From: Papio anubis | Taxonomy: Eukaryota; Chordata; Mammalia; Primates; Cercopithecidae | Assembly: GCF_008728515.1 (NCBI RefSeq) | Contig: NC_044983.1 | Location: 127,281,139 to 127,345,138, forward strand | Direction of reading: 5' to 3' | Length of the DNA: 64,000 nucleotides | In this document: positions 1-12,600 of the stretch, piece by piece | Numbering within the stretch: position 1 is the stretch's first letter | Layout of the letters: every line of letters begins with the position of its first letter | The notes under the pieces: model-generated | Database searches by the model: none | Told to the model about the DNA's origin: nothing | Seen by the model: only the letters and a program-made list of their open reading frames with translations | Program-made: the position numbers and the translations under genes

Positions 1-19
1 AGCAAAATCCTACATTACT

Positions 20-332
20 TTTTTTTGTTTTTTTTTTTTTTTTTTGAGACGGAGTCTCACTCTGTCGCCCCGGCTGGAGTACATTGGCGCGATCTCGGCT
101 CACTGCAAGCTCCGCCTCCTGGGTTCACGCCGTTCTCCTGCCTCAGCCTCCCAAGTAGCTGGGACTACAGGCGCCCGCCACCATGCCTGGCTAATCTTTT
201 TTTTTTTATTTTTTAGTAGAGACAGAGTTTCACCGTGTTAGCCAGGATGGTCTCGATCTCCTGATCTCGTGATCCACCCTCCTCGGCCTCCCAAAGTGCT
301 GGGATTACAAGCGTGAGCCACCGCGCCCAGCC
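20..332 (-). mobile_element. AluY, full length, minus strand
   Basis: The element reads from a poly-T run through a complete two-armed Alu to the inverted 5' end (gcgcccagcc). AluY-type bases are present around the right-arm start. An imperfect direct repeat flanks it (aatcctacattactt before, aatccttcattactt after), which fits a target-site duplication. It lies in the EFR3A intron, about 160 bases upstream of the exon at 490. Confidence 0.93.
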
Positions 333-489
333 AGAATCCTTCATTACTTTGCACATTTCCTTTATGTCTTCTCTGCAGGCTTCTGTCCATATTTTCTTTC
401 CTAAGTTTATGGTTCTTATAAAACAATATGAGAATTTTACAAAAAAAAGGACTCGTGACAAAATTGTTTGTTTTCTTCCCGATAATCAG

Positions 490-662
490 GTGACCTCTGG
501 ATATAAAGCAAAGACGATTGTTACTGCACTGCCAGGGTCTTTCCTGGATCCTTTGTTATCACCATCTCTCATGGAAGACTATGAACTGAGACAGTTGGTC
601 TTGGAAGTAATGCATAATCTCATGGATCGCCATGACAATAGGGCAAAGCTTCGAGGGATCAG
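490..662 (+). CDS. EFR3A: EFR3A exon, about residues 443-500
   Basis: The acceptor is a pyrimidine-containing stretch ending gataatcag; the donor is ag|gtaata. Translation starts VTSGYKAKTIV and ends AKLRGI, with the next Arg codon split after two bases. The segment is part of the helical repeat rod. The open frame extends left of 490 by chance, but the family protein reads ...MVTSGYK, which fixes the start at 490. Confidence 0.96.
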
Positions 663-2979
663 GTAATATGCCATTTTGAAATGGATCAAATGATAATGTT
701 TTTAAATTGCTAAATTAGTGTATTTAAGTATTGTGATTTTTAAAAATCTAGCATGTTCAGGTTTTATTAATCCAGAATTTTATTTAATTGGTATTGAGAT
801 AATATAATCAATATATTTTAAGATAGCAATTTTTTGGAGAGCACGTATGTACTCTTCAGAAGCAATTCAGTAGTATTACATACAGGCTTATCAAACTCAT
901 AAGTGTAAATACAATTTTCCATATAAAATGTGATATTGTAAATAAATGTGCTATTCATTAAAAATGATATATTAATTGTCTCTAGAATAATACCGGATGT
1001 AGCTGACCTAAAGATAAAAAGAGAAAAAATTTGTAGACAAGACACAAGTTTCATGAAAAAGGTAAGACATCTTCTAAAAAAAAAATGCGTAGTGTAAATT
1101 ACAGCCATTTGAATTGTTAGGTGGTTTTGTATTGATCTGTGACCTTGAAATGAAGCCATAGAATTTTGAAATTGAAAGACCTCAAGATGCCATCTTCAAC
1201 CTCCCTCAGGTATAACATTCCTGGTGGTGTCTCCTCCAGCCTGTATTTGAACATTGTATTGTTGGGCTGCTGTAGTAGTTCTTAATTTCTTCTCTGAGTA
1301 AAACGTCTTCCTATAATTCTTGCCCTGGCAATCCTCTCCCACTGAAAAACATAGATACTGATTCCTCTTTTAGCAGCTCTTTTGTAGACAGTTTCAAGTT
1401 TCTGAAAATACCTGTTACCATCGAATAAATTAACTGTGGTGAGTTTTTATTGTCTGTTAGGCATTGTTTTCTACACTATTTGGGATATAAAGATGAGTTG
1501 GGCAGGATCTCTGCCCCTAATAGTGGTTTTTGCTGGATTTTCATGATGATAATTTAAATTCTGTAGGTCTACTGGCAAATGGCTGAATTTAGAAAATTAT
1601 GATATTTATGGTTATTTGCATATTGAGTAAACTTTCTTTGCAGTTATTATTCGTCCAAAGCTTGGGCAACTAATATTTGCCAGACACTTAGTCAACATTG
1701 AGAGATATGATAACCATGACACTGCTAGCTGCCCTTATAACGAACACAGTATTGCCAGCTAAGGGAGCCTGTTTTTAGAGGTACGAGGAACAGGAGACAG
1801 CCCCATAGGAAGCTAGGTGCAGAGACCTGTAATCCATGTTCTTTTGCCTCTTTACTAGCCCATGCTTTCTCCCTGACACCATCTTTCATACTATCTGTAC
1901 CTATACTATTGATTGCTGTGTTTCAAGTTAACTCCTTTTTGAAAACTTCATTTAAAAAATAATTTACAAAATATCACCGTTCCTACATTAATGTGATTCA
2001 CTGAATAAAATACTTAAGGAGGTTGGCCGGGCATGGTGGCTCACACCTGTAATCCCAGCACTTTGGGAGGCCGAGGTAAGTGACTTATAAGGTCAGGGAG
2101 ATTGGGACCATCCTGGCTAACAATACAGTGAAACTGCCTACCAAAAAAAAAAAAATTAGCCGGGCGTGGTGGCGGGCGCCTGTAGTCTCAGCTGCTCTGG
2201 AGGCTGAGGCAGGAGAATGGCGTGAATCCTGGAGGTGGAACTTGCAGTGAGCTGAGATTGCGCCACTGTACTCCAGCCTGGGTGACAGAGCGAGACTCTG
2301 TCTCAAAAAAAAAAAAAAAAAAAAAAAAATTTAAGTGAGGCTATACTGTATATCAAAAAACTGGTTAATAAGTAGGACAGATACATTAATACTTCTCGAT
2401 TTTTATTTTTTATTTCTTTATATCACCTAACTAATGAAAGAAGTTATTCTACATAACTGAGGAACTTCAAATTTTTAAAATATTTTTTATTGACAAATTA
2501 TAAATATACATTTATGGGATACAATGTGGTGTTTTGATTATATGTATACAATGTGGAAAGTTTAAATCCAGCTAATTAACATATCCATTTTCTTGCTTAC
2601 CTATCTTTTTATGGTGACATATTTGAAATTTACTCTCTTAGTTATTTTCAAATATACAATACACCGTTATTGACTATAGTCACCCTGCTGTGCAATAGGT
2701 CTCAAAACTTAACTCCTTCTATGTGTCTGAAACCTTGTAACCTTTGATCAATAATCTCTCCATTACCCTCCTCCTTGCTCTCAGGCCCCCGCTCTTGCTA
2801 ACCACCATTCTCTACTTCTGTGGGTTCAACTTTTTTAGATTCCACATACAAGTGAGATTATGCAGTATTTCTTGGGACTGACTTGTTTGACTTAGCATAA
2901 CGTCCTCCAGGTTCATCCATATTGTCACAAATGAAAGAATTTTCTTCTAGTGTAAGGCTGAATAGTATTTCATTTTGTG

Positions 2980-3022
<43 letters not shown>

Positions 3023-6000
3023 TACATTTTCTTTATCCATTCATCTGTTGATGGACACTTAGGCTGATTCCATACTGAGGAATTTTTAATCATTACTGAT
3101 ATAATGAATTTTGAAAACTCAATTGATAACTGATTTTTGAGTTATTGACTTTATACAATGACATTAAACAGTCATGGACATTGAGACTGGATTTCATTTT
3201 ATCCGCTATGAGTTATAGAAATAATACTTCTGCTGTTTATTTTGCTAGTCAACCAATTTAGAAGGCTGTAATTTAACAGCAAGATTAGACTGTTATTCAT
3301 GTTAGATTTTGAATCTTTAAACTGTTCTCTGAATTAGTTATTCCTCTGTTTTATAATTCAGAATAACTTTCCTTGCTAAGCGTTTGTTATCATTAATGTA
3401 AACCATTCCTTTTTGGGTCTTTCTCTTTAGAAGCAATGCGTTCACACTTTTTTTCCTTTGTCAAAATTTTATTTTTATAATTTGACACCATTTTTCATTT
3501 ACCTTCCAATTTGTTTTATCAGTAAAAATGTTGTTTGATTTCCATATGAAAACTAGCAACTGAGAGAAGTTTCTGCAAAGAACTAAAGAAAAAAAAAAGG
3601 GTTCTGTAGCCACAGGATAATGGACTGGCCTTTAGTTAAGAGAATCTTAGTTTAGCATAGACACTATATTTTCTGTGTTAACATTGTTTGTTCAGGCAAC
3701 TGTGTCTGAGATTACTACCCAGCCTAAAACGACTCCATCTGAATGTTTTAGGGACGTCTTATATACGGAGTCTGTTTGAAAAATGGTTCCAGGGCTGGAA
3801 TCCCTTATACATTGGGAGGTATCACTTCACCTGTAATTTCCTAATGAAGTGTATTCTTCCAGAGAAAACAGCGGCCACCGCTGAGTCTGCAACTCAGTAT
3901 ATAGTATATAGTTTCTCACCATGTGAAAGGGCTCTTGTTAATGTTTCACCAAATCTAGGAATTATGTAGAAAAGAGTACTTTTTATTATGAAATATAAAA
4001 TATATGGAAATTATTACTTTAATTGTTTTAAGGTGAACAACAGTATAAACAAAAGCATCCCACATGTTCTGTCTTCTTCATAACTCCATCCTCTCTCCTA
4101 CAAGTAATCACTATCATTGCTCTGACTTTGATGGAAATTGACTCCTTCGAGTTTTTTTTACAGTTTGATAACCTAATATACATTACATCCTTGAACTATA
4201 TTGTTTAGTTTTGCCAGTTTTTGTTATTTGGGTGAAAGGAACCATACATTGTGTATTCTTTTAAGTTTAGTTTTTTTTATTCAGCTCTATTTTGGTAAAA
4301 TTCATCCGTGTGTGGCTTTAATAGTATTCCATGATATGAATATACCACAAGTTTTCTTTTGTTGGCACACATTTGAATTGTTTCCAGTTAGTGAGTGTTA
4401 TGAACTGTGCTCCTGTGAACATGCTCGTACATGTGTTATGCTGTGTATTATAACTCCCATTTCTCCAAGGCCTGTAGGAGAGGAATTGCTGAGTAATAGG
4501 TTATGTATTTTTCAGATTCACTGGATAATGCCATACCAGTTTGTAAAGTCATTATACCTATTTGTATTTTTACATTACATATTACAAATTTTTTATTTCA
4601 TCTAATATGGTATGTAGTAGGTAATTTTTAAAAACAAACTTATTACTTAAGGAACCTGAAGTCTAAATTCTCACATATGTATGCACCACTTTAATATTTG
4701 TTAGTAATGTTTAGAACCATAGAATTCAAGAATATTCTTAGGTTTTGAGAGGACCCAATACATAAAGTTTTCTTTTCCCCACCCAAGTATAGAAACCATA
4801 TGTGTTTGAGAGAGAGAAAGAATGAGAGAGGCAAACTCTGGATTCAGAAAGGTGGAAACCAAAATAACAACTTCAGAAATAAAGGAATCTGGAGGGTAGC
4901 TTTATATCTGTAGCCAAAAAAGGCTAACACTGTACCACAGATTTATGCAGACTTAACCAGTCAGTCATTGTCACAGCTGGAGAACTACAGGCCACCTTAC
5001 TGAGATGGGACCTTAGTGCATATTAAATAGAGAACAGAGCAGAATGCATACTTGTTACAGGCAGGCTGGCTTCAGAAGCGTCTGTGCTGCTCTTGCCCAG
5101 TTTCTTTTCCTAAAATGATCCAAAGAACCTTCTGAGAAACAGGCTTGGAATATTAAGCCTGAAGTCTCTCCACATGGGAAAAAATGAGTGTTCTTAACCC
5201 TGCCTGCACATTATAACCACATGGGTAGCTTTATACTTGAAAAATACTGATACTGTGCCACTGACCAGTTACATGATATTAAAGGAGGGTGGACAGTAGT
5301 GAGAAGTGGGGAGGGCAAGAGCATGGTGGTCATTCCAGTCATCCAGTGATTCCAGTGGACAGTTAGGGTTGAGAGCTAATTGAGTTAATGTCGCCACTGT
5401 GACTGGAAATGGCATTGCACCTATATCCAGGAATGCTTTAGAAAGGAAAGGCTTTAATAATCTCTTATTATATTAATAAATAATAAATCTTTATTGTAAT
5501 GATCTTTACTTAGATCAGTCCAGTTTAGGGGAAGCCTCTATGCAATACCTGGGGAGTTTCTGTAACCTCTTCCCTGTTAATAGACTTGCCTTCAGAGACT
5601 CCATGCCAAAATGTAACAGAACCTGCAGATGCTCTTCTCTGTACGGCTAACCTACAGGGCTTGTTCTCCAGTCAAGAGAGCCTGAGTACATTTCCTCTCA
5701 GCACAATTTTCTTTATCATTGCTGAGGCTGTATTGCCAAAGTATCTCTCAGGATTCTGCCATCCATTTCACTTTTTTTCTCAAGTCAATCCATAATTTGC
5801 TTTTGTTTTTTCAAATTACTATTAAAACACATTTTCATCGTTAGCACAGGAACTATTTTTTACTGATTGTTTTTATTTAAGGTTTGTCTTCAATTTTAAC
5901 ATTAGCTTGTAGTTATATATTAGCATGTTGACTGATGTTAATAATTGGAATTTGACCATCTGATCATCAATTTAAATTTCATTTCCATGTTAAGCTATAT

Positions 6001-6647
6001 AATAACATAGCTACACTGTCAAAGTGTATGCATGTGAAATCTGCCTTTTTTACATTTTAAGCAAAATTACGTTTTTCCTCTGTCTTTTATCCTCAGAATG
6101 GGCAACAGCTATATCGGCACATATATTTGGGTTGTAAAGAGGAAGACAACGTTCAGAAAAACTATGAACTACTTTATACTTCTCTTGCTCTTATAACTAT
6201 TGAACTGGCTAATGAAGAAGTAGTTATTGATCTCATTCGATTGGCCATTGCTTTACAGGTATGCTTTCATAACCATTCACTGCAGAATACATTTTTTATA
6301 AAGCAGACACCATCTTTGAAGTATTGCCTTTATCCAAGGACATGAATTTTAAAAGGGAGTTATCTAGTTGTAAATCTAAAATACTCAAGACTATGATCAC
6401 ATTCTTCATTTATTCCTTTTACATATGTTGCATAAGCATCAACTTGTGTGCTAAATATCCTTCAAGGCCATAGGGATATACTGTGATGAAGAAGACAGAC
6501 ACAGTCCCTGTACTCCTGTACCCACACTTCCTGCCCTGGGGGGATAGTCATTAAATAAGAATGACATACATGCAGTTGTTTAATTAGAGTTGCATAAGTG
6601 TTATGTAATAGAAGGACAGTATGCAATGGCTATATGTGCACGCGCGC

Positions 6648-6684
<37 letters not shown>

Positions 6685-9600
6685 CAGGAAAGGCTTTCCT
6701 AGGGAAGAGAGTTTAAGTTGAAAAATTTAACTCTCTTGTAAATGAACATTTATTTTCCTCTCAGAATTGTTTTAGAAAATAACTTCTGATAAAGTGGCAT
6801 TTTTGTTAGCTTTCCAAACTACCTGCAGTTTTCCAGTGTAATCAGAGAAAATGCTGGTGGAGCATAAGAACTTGATCTCTCTGATGTGTTTGTTTCTCAT
6901 TAAAGGACAGTGCGATTATCAATGAGGATAATTTGCCAATGTTCCATCGTTGTGGAATCATGGCACTGGTTGCAGCATACCTCAACTTTGTAAGTCAGAT
7001 GATAGCTGTCCCTGCATTTTGCCAGCATGTTAGCAAGGTAAATGTATTTAGAAAATCCTTAAACTTGAATTTTGTACAAAATTGCTAATTTTATTCCAAT
7101 GATGATTATTTTTAACTTTGGTGATTATGTATCAAATTAAGATAATTCTATAAAAATATACAGCCAGTAAAATGAAACTACAGCTAAAACTGTAACTACT
7201 GTTTTTATATTTTCTTAGATGAATGTTGTTATAATAGTTTAATGTAGTGGTTGAATGCAATACATGGTTTTCTTCTAGAATACCTTATGTAATTTATTCT
7301 GTGACTTTTTTCCTTTGAACCCTTATGAATCTTGGTATCTAAATTTTCTTAAATTACACTCTTTTGTTGTTTATTCTAAACTACTTGAGGCAGATCTCAA
7401 AAGTTGAATAATTAATGTGCATCTCAGAGAATTGTCCTATGTCTTTCAAATATATTTAGTTTTCTTTAGCAGTAACTCTTACATCGTTATTTGCATAACT
7501 TATTAAACATTACAGTGCCCCCAACTTACCTAGCAGAAAAAGTCCATTTTTAAAGACGTCTGTAAGAGAGAACTTTATTTTTCTTAAATTGGAAGCACAT
7601 CGTTTAGTCCTTACTAAAATGTAGGCTTTTAATGTAATCTAAGAAACAAAACTCATCCATTCATTAATCAGATATTTGAGTGAATAATTGATGCCCACCA
7701 CTAGAGAATTAAGTATTACAAAAGCAGAGTACCTCTTTGCTCACAGTTCATTGGAGGAGCTAGACCACACAAGTGCCTGGAGACCTTGTACGCAGGCTGC
7801 AAAAGGTAATGCGGCAGGTGGAGGATGGTGATTTGTAAAGCGATTTACAAAATAGTGCATTTGAGAAAATAGATATTCTTGCTTTATCATACTAGGCTTA
7901 ATCAAATGTAATGTGTCATCATTTTTTGCTTTATATATTATTTTATTGTCACAGTTTTATCTGTTAAATTTTAAAAATAATAAATGTGAAAACAAAACAG
8001 ACTGTACACTTGGGCTGTAAACTTAGCTTAAATTCAAAAACAGTGATGGTATTTCTTATAAATGTTTAAAGTTGTTTTGTTTTTAAACTGTTTTCCAAAT
8101 TTTTATAGCAAGGTCCTGAGGGGTGGGATTTTTTATTTTTGTTCTGTTTTTGAATATTTTTTAGGTTATTGAAATTCGAACTATGGAAGCCCCTTATTTT
8201 CTACCAGAGCATATCTTCAGAGATAAGTGCATGTATGTTAATCTTTACATTTTCAGGATGGGGTACTGACTTGATAAACCAATCAGTAATAATTATATAG
8301 GAGTAAATATTGTTATAGTAATTCCTGGTGCTTTATACTAATCATCATTTTGTGTCTGTCATTTAATTCATTTAATTATTTCCCTTGTTATAAAAGGGCC
8401 TGCACATTATGGATGTTGACTCATGCACAACATGGAGTCAATCTTGAAAAAGTTTTTTAAGAATAAGATTTGGCCGGGCGCAGTGGCTCACGCCTGTAAT
8501 CCCAGCACTTTGGGAGGCCGAGGTGGGTGGATCACCTGAGGTCAGGAGTTTTAGGCCAGCCTGGCCAACATGGTGAAACCCTGTCTCCACTAAAAAATAC
8601 AAAAATTAGCTGGGCGTGGTGTCATGTGCCTGTAGTATCAGCTACTCAGGAGGCTGGGGCTGGAGAATCATTTGATCCCAGGAGGCGGAGGTTGCAGTGA
8701 ACCAAGATCACACCACTGCACTCCAGCCTGGGCAACAGAGGGAGACTCCATCTCAAAAAAAAAAAAAAAAAACCTACCCCACTTTTTAAAAAATGTTGGC
8801 TGTCTCTCTTAAATATAGCATATTTTATGTTCTCATATGTAAATGATCAAACCTTTAAGAGAATACGGTATCCTGTTGAAGACGTTCAGTAATAGGTAAC
8901 AATACTCAAAATATTGTAGAAGAAAGAATGTATTAAGGAAAATCAGTGTTATTTCCTGCATTATTTCTTGTTCTCTAAAGAAAAGTATATATATGAATAA
9001 TTTTTTGTGTGAACTTTTGGGCTATAAAAACAGTTTATATTGAAAGCATCAGTAAGATAATATCAAGCAGTTTGAAAGGAAGGTGAAACCTTATGTGGGT
9101 GGGCAAGTACTTCCTAACACTTAGCTGGCTAATACGGTTTTCATTAACAGTCAGTGGGCTGCATTTTTATTTTGTCTCTCAGTACACTTTTTTGTTAACA
9201 CGACAATAAAAGCTACATTTAGTGTTCTTTATTACTTAACAAGTGAAGATCAACAGAATAATATAAGGCTAAATTCACTATTGGAATGTTACTGGGAGAA
9301 GAATCACTGCAGAATGGTTAATATATGGGACCGCATACTATGTGTTTTTAAAGAGCTCAAATTAATTGCCTAAAATATACTGATTTTTCTGTTACTACAG
9401 TTTACATTGTGTTTATATTTAGAATATTGAGGCTTTTGCTCTGGAATGTTTTGCATAGTAACTAATTTTTGCTCAGTAATTTAATACTGAATGATTATTG
9501 CTTTGATGAACTTGGCAGGCTTCCAAAATCTTTAGAGAAGCATGAGAAAGATTTGTACTTTCTGACCAACAAGATTGCAGAGTCCCTAGGTGGAAGTGGA

Positions 9601-12600
9601 TATAGTGTTGAGAGATTGTCAGTTCCGTATGTACCGCAAGTAACAGGTAAGAGGAGGATAATTAGAACTCTCACTCTGGTGATTGCTTATGTTATAGTAA
9701 TTTTTTCATTACCCAGTTAGCAATGAAAATTAATTCTGGTGTGTGTCCTTACTATAGCCCAGCCATTTTCAAATGCTTAAGAGTATTTACTTCTGTTTTC
9801 TAATTTTGCTATTGAAAACCTTCAGCAAATCTCTAACAACATAGATATGATTTTACCATGAGCAAATCAAGTCCTTGAATATTTATTGTTACAATACTTA
9901 ATATTTTATTTAATAGTATATTTTAAAGTGAGATCTTTTCTCATTAAATGATATTCTATTTAAGTTATGGAAATTGATGAAAATTGTTTAATGATAAGTG
10001 ATTATTGAGGTTAATGAATTAGACAACTTTTGTTATTTGAAAGAGTACAGACTGTTGTTATATAAATAAAACTACAAACTTTTTGAGTTAGGGATTTTTT
10101 TTTCTCTGTGACCTATATAGTCCCTTCTATTCTTCCCATTGCCTGAAATAATTCTGTTTGAAGGTAAAATTGCATAGTGTCTTGTATTCAACCTTTACTG
10201 TAAAAATTAAAATCAAAGAATTTATGTCTTATGCTTTCATTTTCATTTGGTGACTATATAAGTAGATTTTGTGAGTTAGTTCTTTCTTTGGGGATACCTC
10301 TGTTCTACAAGAGAACCATTTGATTTCACTTAGAAAGATTTCTGGATTAGTCACTACAAGTAGCGCAGTCTTTGTAAATGGCTTTTTTTAAACAACATGG
10401 ATCCAAAATACATACATTTAGTACAGTAATAATTGTTCGTAACAGTCTGAGATGTTAATGAGTGCTTTTGCGTTTTCTTTTTAATTTTATGCTATAAAAG
10501 ATTGTGTTCCTCAGGAACTCCTTGAGGAAATAAAAGTGCTAAGAATAAAACATTATTAGAGCTTTATAATTTAAAAGATTTTAAAAAAATTTAAAATATT
10601 TTAACTCTTATAATTTGAATTTAGCTCTCTTTCCTTCAAGCAAAAAACCTCTTAAACCCAGGCACAAGCACAAAGGTAAATCCAGTTGTCAGTTTGGCCT
10701 GCCCTTTCCCTCACCTGTCCTCTAGGAAAATAGCTTAATAAAATGTGCCTTTTAGAAAATGGGGCCAGTGGCCTGCATATTTTCTGTAATTAGTTAAATT
10801 ATTATTTTCCTTTATCTTCCTTATAGCCATAGTTTATTTTTACCCCTGTTATTTCTCTTTACCCTGTTCCTTTAACTCTTAACAATTTTTAATGAAAGCT
10901 CTGGTACTTTTAAAATTTTTAACAAATGGTCTGCACTTCCCTGATTCCTCCCACCCCTAAAAAAGATGTATTCTCTCATAATGCATCTCTGCCAATGACT
11001 GAAAGAATTCTGAATGTTTTAGTGTCTACTTAATTGTATAACTGCATAGAAATCCTAGATTTTTCTGATTTGTAAAGACTGATAGTTTAGAACCTGTCTG
11101 TGGCGTGAGTATCCTACCTTAATGCAGAAACAGAATAAACAGTGATATTTTATGGGATACTGAATCTGTAATTAAATTACCTTTTGCTATGTAACCATCA
11201 GATAATTCATTTAAAAACTTGAAGGGATTTAAGAACAATGTATTAAAATAAAAGGCAGAACATATTTAGTTTGTTGTGTATCATGCAATACCCATCATCA
11301 TCACAATAGTAGCTACCATGTATTATGCACTGTGTGCTAGGCACTGTGATAAGTGCTTTGTATTCATTTTCTTATGTAATTCTCATAATGGTTTGGTGAG
11401 GAAGGTAGCATTATCTTTGTTTACAAATGAGGATAGTGAGGCTAAAATTGAATTAAATGATTAGGTGACACCACTACCAGCCTCTCCAGTTAGTTGCTTA
11501 ATAAATTATTTGATTTCACTATTTTTCAGGGGCTCAAGTATTGTTCACGCATCCAGAAAGATCCAGATTGATTTTTATCATTTATTTCTCTAACTTCTAC
11601 TGGGTACCTTCAATTTAATATATATCAGGCACTGTTATGACTTTCATAGGGTAGCAAGATGTTAAGATGCAATTCTTATCCTCAAGGAATACAATCTAGT
11701 GGGAAAAGCAGATGAATGATTGAAACACAATGATAACTGGATCTAGAGAAAGAATGATGATCTACCTAAAGTTTATTGAACTATTGATGCCTGGCATCCT
11801 AATAATGTGGTTGATAAATGTTAGCAGATTATTGTATTTTACTTTAATCAACCTAGAATTCAAATGAATAGTGTATGTTTAGGCCTGTGCCAAGTACTGC
11901 TTTATGAAAACAGTAGTGTCCCCCATCTGAATCATTCAGAGGTATCAGTGGCTTCAGTCAACTCATACAGTTATTTAAATATTAAGTGAGCACCTCCAGT
12001 GTGCCAGCTGCTGTGCAAGCAAAAGCCAGAATGAACAAGACAGGTAGGTCTCTACTTTCACAGAGCTCACAGTCTCTCTTAAATGTATTGTTTACTTGAA
12101 CCACAAAACACAGCAGATGATTGGTATTATTCTAGGTGCATAGGAAATAAGTTAATTTCATTATATAATTTTTCTCTAAGAAGATAAATAACCAGGCAAT
12201 TGTAATATGACTATACAGCTATGATTAGGGACATTTTGGGTCCTCCAATAGCAGGTAAAAATATTTAATCCAGGTTTGGCGGGCCAGGGATGTCTTCCAG
12301 AGGAAAAAGCCTCTAAGCTGAGCTTGAAACAGGTGTTAGGCAAGTGAACTGTGCTTCATATGGTAGTAACAACATGTGTGAAGGAATGAGGTAGGCAAGA
12401 ACAGGATTTGTTCTGTGAATTAACACAGAGTGACGACAGACTTCAGGGAGCGGAGGTAGGAATGGTAAAGCAAGTTGAACTAGTTTAAACTCTGTTCTGA
12501 AGGCAGTGGGAAAGCATGAGTGATTTTAATCAGAGGATAACATGATCAGAGTTGCATTTTAGAAATAGTACTTTGGTTATAATTTTGCAAACTGGGGATG

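Larger units (their letters stand above)
1062..6096 (+). other. EFR3A intron, 5.0 kb
   Basis: The intron holds an Alu (2025-2329), a minus-strand L1 3' fragment with a TA/CA microsatellite (2474-3073) and a second, older L1-like antisense stretch (about 4020-4600). I see no gene or conserved-looking element in 1070-2020, 3080-4020 or 4610-6090. Short open frames at 3688-3969 and 5586-5795 match nothing I recognise. Confidence 0.8.

Noticed and set aside
25..241. Open frames in the first Alu, and similar ones at 60763-61105 and 45780-46141
   Set aside because: Standard Alu-encoded strings, not genes.
4201..4605. 134-codon open frame, plus strand
   Set aside because: Lies in an old antisense L1 fragment, and the composition is that of AT-rich repeat.
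10625..10675. Possible extra EFR3A exon (Lys/Pro-rich)
   Set aside because: Weak acceptor and no counterpart in the recalled EFR3A protein, whose neighbouring exons already join exactly.
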